NCBI RefSeq assembly: GCF_040253615.1
Contig: NZ_JBEJGY010000004.1
Span: 7,564,001 to 7,628,000 of the forward strand
Length of the DNA stretch: 64,000 nucleotides
Direction of reading: 5' to 3'
Origin: Streptomyces sp. Edi4
GTDB lineage: Bacteria; Actinomycetota; Actinomycetes; Streptomycetales; Streptomycetaceae
Part shown: in pieces, positions 58,566 through 64,000 of the stretch
Numbering within the stretch: position 1 is the first letter of the stretch
Layout of the letters: each line of letters begins with the position of its first letter
Made by a program: the position numbers and the translations under genes
The notes under the pieces: model-generated
Databases searched by the model: none
What the model saw: the letters and a program-made list of their open reading frames with translations, nothing else
Told to the model about the DNA's origin: nothing

Positions 58566-59933
58566 TCAGGACACCCGGCGCACCGTCATCGGCAGGCCGC
58601 CGCGGATCCGCAGGGTGAGCATCGCCTCGCCCGCCACCTCATACCCGGGCACCTTCGACAGACGCAGCTCACGCGCGAGCGTGGCGAGGACGACGGTGGC
58701 CTCCATCATGCCGAGGCTGTTGCCGACGCAGAACCTCGGGCCCGCCCCGAAGGGGATGTAGGCGTACCGGTTGCGGCCCGCCGACGCGGCCGGCGCGAAC
58801 CGCTGCGGATCGAAGCGGCCGGGCGCCGCCCAGAACTCCGGGTGGCGGTGCAGCAGATAGGGGCACAGCAGCACATCGGCGCCGGCGCCGACCCGATACC
58901 CGCCGATCTCGTCCCGCTCGCGGGCGATGCGGGGCAGCAGCCAGACCGGAGGGTAGAGCCGGACGACCTCGTTGAGCACCTGCGTCGTGTACGTGAGTTC
59001 GTGCAGGCTCTCGACGGTCAGCGGTCCGTGCCCGAACACCTTCACGGCTTCCTCGTGCAGCTGCCGCCACACCTGCGGGTGCTCGTCCAGCAGATGGAAG
59101 GCCCAGCTCAGGGTGCTAGCGGTGGTCTCGTGCCCGGCGAGCAGCAAGGTCACGAGCTCATCGCGCATGCGGACCCGTCCGGCGTGCTGGTCCGCTTCGT
59201 GGCGGACCGACTCGATCAGCCGCGAGACGATGTCGTCGCCGGCGGGACCGGCCGCGCGATCGGCGGCCAGCCGGTCGACGATGCGCTGAAGATCCCGCCG
59301 GGCCCGCCGGAAACGCGTCTGAAGCGGCAGCGGAAGCCACAGCGGCACGGCGCCCAGGGTGATCGCGTCGAACATCGCCTGGTTCTGGACGGCCTCGAAG
59401 GACGCACCGAGCGAATCGAACTCGCTGAGGTCGGCGTCGACCAGCGTCCGCCCGAGCACGCCGAGCGTGAACGCGGTCATCTCCTCACGCACGTCCACCG
59501 GACCCCTGCCCGCCAGGGCCCCGAGCCGGGCGGCCAGTTTCTCGGCCTCCTCGCAGACGGCCCCTAGTTGCCGGGTGATTCGTTTCGGCTGGAAGACCGG
59601 CTGGATCACCTTGCGCTGGTTGCGCCACGTCTCGCCGTCGCTGGTGAGCAGACCGTCCCCGAGGGCGCGCCGGGCATGGATCATGCCGAGGCCCTTGGTG
59701 TAGTTGCCCGCGTTGTCGGCCAGGATGTGCTTGGCGTGGTCGGGGTGGTTGAAGAAGTGGAGCGTCTTGGGTCCGAGCGGCAGACGGACCGCGTCGCCGT
59801 AGGTGCCGGCGGCCCACACCATGACGTCGAGCCGGCTGCGCACCATCCGGGCGAGGACGGGCAGGGTGAACAGGCGCGAGGGGCCCGGCATGCGGCCGCG
59901 CCGGCGGTGGGGCGGAGCATGGGTGGTGGTCAC
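58566..59933 (-). CDS. Cytochrome P450 (CYP4/CYP102-like class)
   Basis: A 455-residue P450. It has the I-helix LLAGHETTASTLSW (complete acid-alcohol pair), LNEVVRLYPPVW (ExxR), FDPQRFAP and the heme loop FGAGPRFCVGNSLG. The overall pattern is closer to long-chain or terpene hydroxylases than to the P450 fused at 18283. It starts at GTG 59933 overlapping the stop of the DUF1702 gene (GTGA), so the two are produced together. Confidence 0.94.
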   Translation of the reverse strand: MTTTHAPPHRRRGRMPGPSRLFTLPVLARMVRSRLDVMVWAAGTYGDAVRLPLGPKTLHFFNHPDHAKHILADNAGNYTKGLGMIHARRALGDGLLTSDGETWRNQRKVIQPVFQPKRITRQLGAVCEEAEKLAARLGALAGRGPVDVREEMTAFTLGVLGRTLVDADLSEFDSLGASFEAVQNQAMFDAITLGAVPLWLPLPLQTRFRRARRDLQRIVDRLAADRAAGPAGDDIVSRLIESVRHEADQHAGRVRMRDELVTLLLAGHETTASTLSWAFHLLDEHPQVWRQLHEEAVKVFGHGPLTVESLHELTYTTQVLNEVVRLYPPVWLLPRIARERDEIGGYRVGAGADVLLCPYLLHRHPEFWAAPGRFDPQRFAPAASAGRNRYAYIPFGAGPRFCVGNSLGMMEATVVLATLARELRLSKVPGYEVAGEAMLTLRIRGGLPMTVRRVS

Positions 59934-60913
59934 GGAGTGGCCCGCCGTAGTTCGTCGAGCCCCGAGGAGATGCGTTGGCGCCAGAGTTCGTAAGCCGGCA
60001 CGGCGGTGCCGTCCAGGGGCTCGGTACGGCTCTTGTCGGCGAGCTCGGCCGCCCGGGCCGGCGTGATGCCGCAGAGCAGCTGGGTCGCCATCTTGGTGTG
60101 CTCCGTGACGAGACCGGCCTGGAAGCGGGCGGTCGCGGCGAAGACCGCGCCCTGGGCGACCTGGGGGCGGTGGGCCCCCGCGCGCCGCAGGAAGATCTTC
60201 AGCTCGTCCTGGTCGGCGGCGCCCGCGTAGGTGGTGGCAAGTCCGGCGCCGCTGTAGAGGTCGGCGCGCCGGGTCGCGTCGAACGCCTCGATCAGGTCGG
60301 CGGCCCGGCCCGGGTCGGCCCCGGCGACGAACCAGATGGCCCGGCCGATGCCCTGGTCGATCACCCGGCTCGCGTAGGAGGCAGGTCCGCCGACGGGCCA
60401 GGGGAAGTCCGGTTCGCGGTACTGCTGACGTACGTACCGCTCGGTGTGGAAGTAGGCCTGGTGGAAGCCGTACCCGTCCAGTACGAGCCAGCGCAGCAGC
60501 GGATCCGTGGCGGCCGCCGAAGCCTTCGCCCAGCGGAACCGGGGCAGCCGCGCCATGGCCCAGCCCATTCCCACATGGACCATGTAGATGTGGTCGCGGG
60601 CCCTGCCCTCGAGGAAGCGGCTCACCTGGGTGCCGCCGAACGGGAGACCGTCGCGGATCGCGAAGCCCATGCCCGCGCCCTCGTAGGCGAAACCGCGGAA
60701 CTCGCTCGGCACCGACTCCAGGCGCTCTTCGGCCTCTTGTGGCACGCGGGCCTCTGCCGCGTACGCGTACCCGGTCAGGAAGGTCTCGCCCACCGTCTCC
60801 AACAGCTCGCGCGCGGCGGGGCTTTTCACATGGAAGCCGCGCACGGAAAGGTGCGCCTGGGACGCGCTCGGGGTCAGGACGCGGCGCCTGAGCGCTCGCC
60901 ACCTACGGCTCAT
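59930..60913 (-). CDS. DUF1702-family protein
   Basis: A 327-residue protein of DUF1702: FRGFAYEGAGMGFAIRD early, then VHVGMGWAMARLP and DGYGFHQAYFHTERYV, and late DATRRADLYSGAGLATTYAG. The family is known from natural-product clusters, including enediyne ones, and is of unknown function. ATG 60913 follows GGAGACC. It is coupled to the P450, which suggests they act on the same substrate. It is the second gene of an AraC-DUF1702-P450 run. Confidence 0.9.
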   Translation of the reverse strand: MSRRWRALRRRVLTPSASQAHLSVRGFHVKSPAARELLETVGETFLTGYAYAAEARVPQEAEERLESVPSEFRGFAYEGAGMGFAIRDGLPFGGTQVSRFLEGRARDHIYMVHVGMGWAMARLPRFRWAKASAAATDPLLRWLVLDGYGFHQAYFHTERYVRQQYREPDFPWPVGGPASYASRVIDQGIGRAIWFVAGADPGRAADLIEAFDATRRADLYSGAGLATTYAGAADQDELKIFLRRAGAHRPQVAQGAVFAATARFQAGLVTEHTKMATQLLCGITPARAAELADKSRTEPLDGTAVPAYELWRQRISSGLDELRRATP

Positions 60914-61017
60914 GCTGGTCTCCAATCGGCGGATCGCCTGTGGCCCGGAGATCTGAAGGTGAGCGTGTCCGCGCCGGGCGGAGCACGCCGGGGTCGGCTT
61001 GCTGAGGTGACGCCACG

Positions 61018-61830
61018 TCAAAGAGACGCGAGCTCCGGGGCGCGCAGCGCGGTGCGTTTCGGCTCGGGCAGAAGCCGGTTGTCCAGCTCCGGCAGGGCCA
61101 GCAAGATCGGCAGATCGGTCCGGTCCACGGTGCGCATGGGGATGCGGAGTTCGACGTCCTGACCGGAACGCATCACGACGGGCTTGCCGGCGCCCAGTAA
61201 GAGGGGATGGCGCGCCCAGGGGCGGGGATCGACATCGGCCCAGCGCACCGCGACGGCCGCCGCGCGTACGTACCACTCGCCGACGGGCACCGCGCTGAGC
61301 CGGTACTTCCGTATCCGGCAGTCGTTGGTGGGGCACTCCAGGATGTCGCAGGAGACCGGCATCCCCTCGACGATGGGGCTGCCGAACGCGCCGACATAGA
61401 CGCGCAGCGGTGTCTCACTCGGTGGCAGTACCACGGTGCCGTACACCGTGCCGGAGCCGCGGTCACTGCCCAGGTCGAAGCGGGGCAGTGGCGGCAGCCC
61501 GCTGTGGGACAGTGAGCGGAAGCGGGTGGGTGAGACGCCGACGCTGCGGGTGAACCGGGTCGTGAAGGTGCCCAGGCTGTTGTAACCCACCTGGTACGCG
61601 ATGTCGGTGACGCTCAGTGACGTTTCCAGCAGGAGATTCTTGGCGCTGTACAGACGAATCGCCGTCAGGAAGCGCCCGGGCGAGGTACCGGTGATGGTGC
61701 GGAAGACCCGCGAGAAGTAGAACTTGCTCAGTACTGCGGTGTCGGCAATCTCGTCCAAGGACAAGGGTTCACTGTAGTGATCCCACATCGTCGTTATGGC
61801 ACGTTCCACCGCAAGCTTTGATACCTCCAC
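61018..61830 (-). CDS. AraC-family regulator with one TTA (bldA-dependent) codon
   Basis: A 270-residue regulator with the AraC helix-turn-helix at the N-terminus (about 8-105): SLDEIADTAVLSKFYFSRVF then SVTDIAYQVGYNSLGTFTTR. The C-terminal half (about 115-270) is a beta-rich domain of unknown ligand. The Leu codon at residue 211 (61198-61200) is TTA, read in Streptomyces only by the developmental bldA tRNA, so the protein should appear late in growth. The GTG at 61830 is the apparent start, with only a G-rich stretch before it. It probably activates the DUF1702-P450 pair downstream. Confidence 0.93.
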   Translation of the reverse strand: MEVSKLAVERAITTMWDHYSEPLSLDEIADTAVLSKFYFSRVFRTITGTSPGRFLTAIRLYSAKNLLLETSLSVTDIAYQVGYNSLGTFTTRFTRSVGVSPTRFRSLSHSGLPPLPRFDLGSDRGSGTVYGTVVLPPSETPLRVYVGAFGSPIVEGMPVSCDILECPTNDCRIRKYRLSAVPVGEWYVRAAAVAVRWADVDPRPWARHPLLLGAGKPVVMRSGQDVELRIPMRTVDRTDLPILLALPELDNRLLPEPKRTALRAPELASL

Positions 61831-62451
61831 AGGACCCCCGTCGTCAGATGCGGCCAGCCCATGATCGGCTGACGATTCGCTTCACCAGCCGCTGAGATGC
61901 GGTTCGATGATGCGCATGCTCCCATCTTCCGCACTTCTTTGAAGTTGCCTGTATCGGATTTGCAGCTGTCAGTTTCCATGTGAGGGGTGGGGGCGGTCGT
62001 GCCAGCGTGTCCGGTGTTCCTCCTGAACGCCCTCCGGTCCGGGCCGGACTTTCTCAACGGCCCCCTGACCTCGGCCTCTTGGCGTTCGATGCGACGGATA
62101 CGCCCGAAGGGCGACGCGCGCCCCCGGCGGCCGCGGTTGGCCGGCGCCGGTCAATCCCCCGGAGAAGAACGTGGGACCGCCATCCAATTCGACCGTCTAA
62201 AGGGCGGTCGCCGCGCACATTCCGAATCTGTGATTCCGCTGTTACCGCAGGGGGTCTCCGGCTGGGCCACGAAGATCATTGGAAGGCGCGGTTCTGCGGT
62301 CGCGGCGGCGAATGTCCGCGTTCCGGCGCGACGCCGTTCGCCCCGTCGATCATCATAATTGGCGGACAGGGAAAGGGAATTGGTGATCGAGTCCGGCCCG
62401 CCCGCGCGCGTGAATCCCATTACGCATGGTGACGCCTTGGGGGTGCGGCGC
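61831..62451. other. Intergenic region of 620 bp, no supported gene
   Basis: This is an unusually A/T-rich stretch for the window, especially 61870-61980 and 62330-62400. It holds no frame with codon bias or a domain. The promoter of the AraC gene should lie at 61831-61980. The right part (around 62200-62300) shows nothing I can assign. Confidence 0.6.
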
Positions 62452-63123
62452 TCACGAGGCCGGGGCGGTCCGCTCCTTCTGGCGGCCCAGTGCGACGTCC
62501 ATCGCCGTCGCCGCCCTGGCGCCGTCGTCACCGGCGCCCACCAGCATCCCGCACACCAACGTCTGGAAGCAGGTGTCGGCGTCGTAGGGCTCGATGAGGT
62601 ACCCGCCGAGCTCCAGTGTGACGAGCCCGTGCACCCCGATCCACATCTGATGCGCCACGCGCGCCGGGTCGTCGGAGCGGAACCGGCCCGCCTCCATGCA
62701 CCGGGTGACGGCCGCCACCAGGGTCTCCAACGTATAGCGCCCGTGCTGCCGTTCGTCGTCCGAGAGCGCGAAACCGCCGAGGCTCGCCCCGCCGAACATC
62801 ACCGAATACAGGTGCTGATGCTCCAGCGCGTTGGCGCGGTAGGCGTACCCGAGCGCCGCGACATCGGCGACGGGGTCGTCGGTCTGTGAGACCTCGGTCA
62901 TCCGGTCGTTCAGCCGCCGGAAACCCTCATGGACCACCGCTTTGACCAGGTCGTCCATGCCGCCGAAGTGTGTGTACACCGCGGTGGTGGACGTGCCCAC
63001 GGCGGCGGCGAGGCGGCGCGTGGACAGGGCGCCCGGGCCCTCCTCCTTGAGGATGCGCGCCGCCGTCACGATCAGATTCGCGCTCACTTCGGGGTCGGCT
63101 TTTCGAGGGCTCACCCTTGACAT
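62452..63123 (-). CDS. TetR-family transcriptional regulator
   Basis: A 223-residue protein. The helix-turn-helix (about 25-50) reads GALSTRRLAAAVGTSTTAVY with THFGGMDDLVKAV after it. The C-terminal domain is helical (WHG-like, AHQMWIGVHGLVTLELGG). ATG 63123 lacks a clear ribosome binding site; GTG 63114 is the alternative. A perfect palindrome lies in the divergent space to the carotenoid-oxygenase gene, so it probably represses that gene and itself. Confidence 0.9.
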   Translation of the reverse strand: MSRVSPRKADPEVSANLIVTAARILKEEGPGALSTRRLAAAVGTSTTAVYTHFGGMDDLVKAVVHEGFRRLNDRMTEVSQTDDPVADVAALGYAYRANALEHQHLYSVMFGGASLGGFALSDDERQHGRYTLETLVAAVTRCMEAGRFRSDDPARVAHQMWIGVHGLVTLELGGYLIEPYDADTCFQTLVCGMLVGAGDDGARAATAMDVALGRQKERTAPAS

Positions 63124-63150
63124 GGTCGCACAGGGACCCGAACATAACAA

Positions 63151-63162
63151 CGTTACGTAACG
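63151..63162. promoter_or_regulatory. Palindrome CGTTACGTAACG, probable TetR operator
   Basis: A perfect 12-bp palindrome lies in the 60-bp space between the TetR gene and the divergent carotenoid-oxygenase gene. Weaker outer symmetry (ACATAAC / GTATGT) extends it. A TetR dimer usually binds such a site. Confidence 0.65.
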
Positions 63163-63183
63163 CTGGTATGTGACGGAGGCGGG

Positions 63184-64000
63184 ATGGACGGCACACGGTA
63201 TGTCCAGGCAGACAACTACCGGCCGGTCTCCCGGGAGACCACCGTGGTCCGGCCCGAAGTGGCGGGCAGCCTACCGCCCGGACTGAACGGCACCTTCGCC
63301 CGCATCGGCCCCAACCCCCTGGGCCCGCCCGACGCGCGCCGACACGCCTTCGAAGGTGCGCCGATGGTGCACGCCATCCGCATCCAGGACGGCCGCACGC
63401 AGTGGTACCGCAACCGGTGGTTGCGCACCGACCGGGTCTGCGCCCACCTGGGGGAGCTGCCCACTCCTGGCCCCCGGCACGGCCTGTCCGACGACGCGGG
63501 CGACAACCTCCTCCAGCACGGGGGCCGCGTCCTCGCGCTCGGCGACGGGGGAGTGCTGCCGGTCCGGATCGACGCCGACCTGACCACATCGGCCCGTGTC
63601 GACTTCGACGGGACCCTCCCGGCCGGGTTCTCCGCACACCCGCAAACAGACCCGCTCACCGGCGAGATGTTCGCGGTCGCCTACTGCCACGAGCCGCCGT
63701 ACGTCCTGTATGTGGTCGTCGGCGCGGACGGCCGGGTACGCAAAACCCTGCCCATCGCGGTGAAGAGCGCGCCCATGATGCACGCCTTCTCACTGACCGA
63801 ACGCCACGCGATCTTCTACGACTTGCCGGTCGCCTACGACCCGGCCGCCGCGGCCGGCGGATCGCGCGTCCCCTACCGCTGGCGCACGGACCACGAGTCC
63901 AGGATCGGCGTGCTGCCACGCGAGGCCACCGATCCCGAGGTGCTGTGGATGGACGTCGACCCTTGTTACGTCTTCCATCCGCTCAACGCCTATGAGCGCG
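63184..64000 (+). CDS. Carotenoid-oxygenase-family enzyme, N-terminal part (runs off the window)
   Basis: The frame is open to the right edge, with 272 residues visible of a usual ~450-500. It opens PVSRETTVVRPEVAGSLPPG and GTFARIGPNPLGPP, the standard start. Three of the four iron-binding His motifs are seen: FSAHPQTDP, MMHAFSLTERHAIFYDLP (Ala where Asp is common in MHDF) and YVFHPLNAYE. These enzymes cleave conjugated double bonds of carotenoids or stilbene-type phenolics with oxygen. GGAGGCGGG precedes ATG 63184. TetR control is likely. No carotenoid-synthesis gene is in the window. Confidence 0.92.
   Translation, partial: MDGTRYVQADNYRPVSRETTVVRPEVAGSLPPGLNGTFARIGPNPLGPPDARRHAFEGAPMVHAIRIQDGRTQWYRNRWLRTDRVCAHLGELPTPGPRHGLSDDAGDNLLQHGGRVLALGDGGVLPVRIDADLTTSARVDFDGTLPAGFSAHPQTDPLTGEMFAVAYCHEPPYVLYVVVGADGRVRKTLPIAVKSAPMMHAFSLTERHAIFYDLPVAYDPAAAAGGSRVPYRWRTDHESRIGVLPREATDPEVLWMDVDPCYVFHPLNAYER

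Noticed and set aside
59934..60902. An upstream extension of the second P450 frame to 60902, suggesting a larger fusion
   Set aside because: It is the shifted-frame shadow of the DUF1702 gene. The P450 fold is complete from GTG 59933, which overlaps the DUF1702 stop.
50815..60913. An enediyne biosynthetic cluster, suggested by the SgcJ-like and DUF1702 genes
   Set aside because: No enediyne polyketide synthase, thioesterase or other cassette gene is visible in the window. Both families also occur outside enediyne clusters.

Overview
The window is about 73% G+C with strong G/C bias at third codon positions and many GTG starts. It encodes F420-dependent and mycothiol-linked enzyme families, and one regulator contains a rare TTA codon. 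Together these point to a Streptomyces or a close actinomycete relative. I saw no rRNA, tRNA, transposase, phage gene or CRISPR array. Gene order and content look like an accessory, secondary-metabolism-rich chromosomal region.

Layout. 1-6.3 kb: a partial LuxR-type ATPase regulator, a secreted M4 metalloprotease, two proteins of unknown function, a degenerate 30-bp repeat array, a strong hairpin, and a PRC-barrel/DUF2382 stress-type protein. 6.9-9.5 kb: a compact three-gene unit made of a 22-residue peptide with a near-perfect ribosome binding site, a PaaK-like adenylate-forming enzyme, and a nine-helix membrane protein carrying the YD/GLGD signature of presenilin-type intramembrane aspartyl proteases. 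This is my best candidate for an undescribed system. 9.6-11.8 kb: a secreted DUF4232-like protein, a small kinase and a methyltransferase.

11.8-21.2 kb: a minus-strand, probably co-transcribed lipid pathway. In order of transcription it encodes an aldehyde dehydrogenase/cytochrome P450 fusion, an acyl carrier protein, a fatty acyl-AMP ligase, a phasin-like coiled-coil protein, a PhaR-type domain protein, an ABC1/UbiB kinase, a second carrier protein and a ketosynthase. Several starts overlap the preceding stop. A fatty acid is probably activated and loaded on a carrier, extended or modified, and acted on by the fusion enzyme. The granule-type proteins hint at a lipophilic, sequestered product.

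22-37 kb: mostly small regulator/enzyme pairs. These include an anti-sigma-type ATPase, a decayed LacI-RidA pseudogene, MarR with a divergent amidohydrolase and SDR, HxlR with a divergent imine-reductase-like enzyme, SRPBCC, XRE and MFS genes, a DHFR-like enzyme, a SufR-like regulator beside small membrane proteins, DoxX and an EEP-family phosphodiesterase. Clear inverted repeats lie in the divergent intergenic spaces.

37-64 kb: an HTTM-type membrane protein and its partner, a LuxR regulator, two mycothiol-dependent-isomerase-like proteins around an epimerase, a second ABC1 kinase, an AhpD-like protein, an SDR, a styrene-monooxygenase-like flavoprotein, HxlR and MFS, a SgcJ-type protein, an LLM oxidoreductase, asparagine synthase, two GMC oxidoreductases around a methyltransferase, a P450 coupled to a DUF1702 protein, AraC (with the TTA codon), TetR, and a partial carotenoid oxygenase. 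This looks like one or more tailoring-rich biosynthetic clusters whose scaffold enzymes are outside the window or are unrecognised.

Short tandem repeats (8, 9, 11, 15, 18, 20 and about 30 bp) are strikingly frequent, usually next to gene starts or inside the ends of coding regions.
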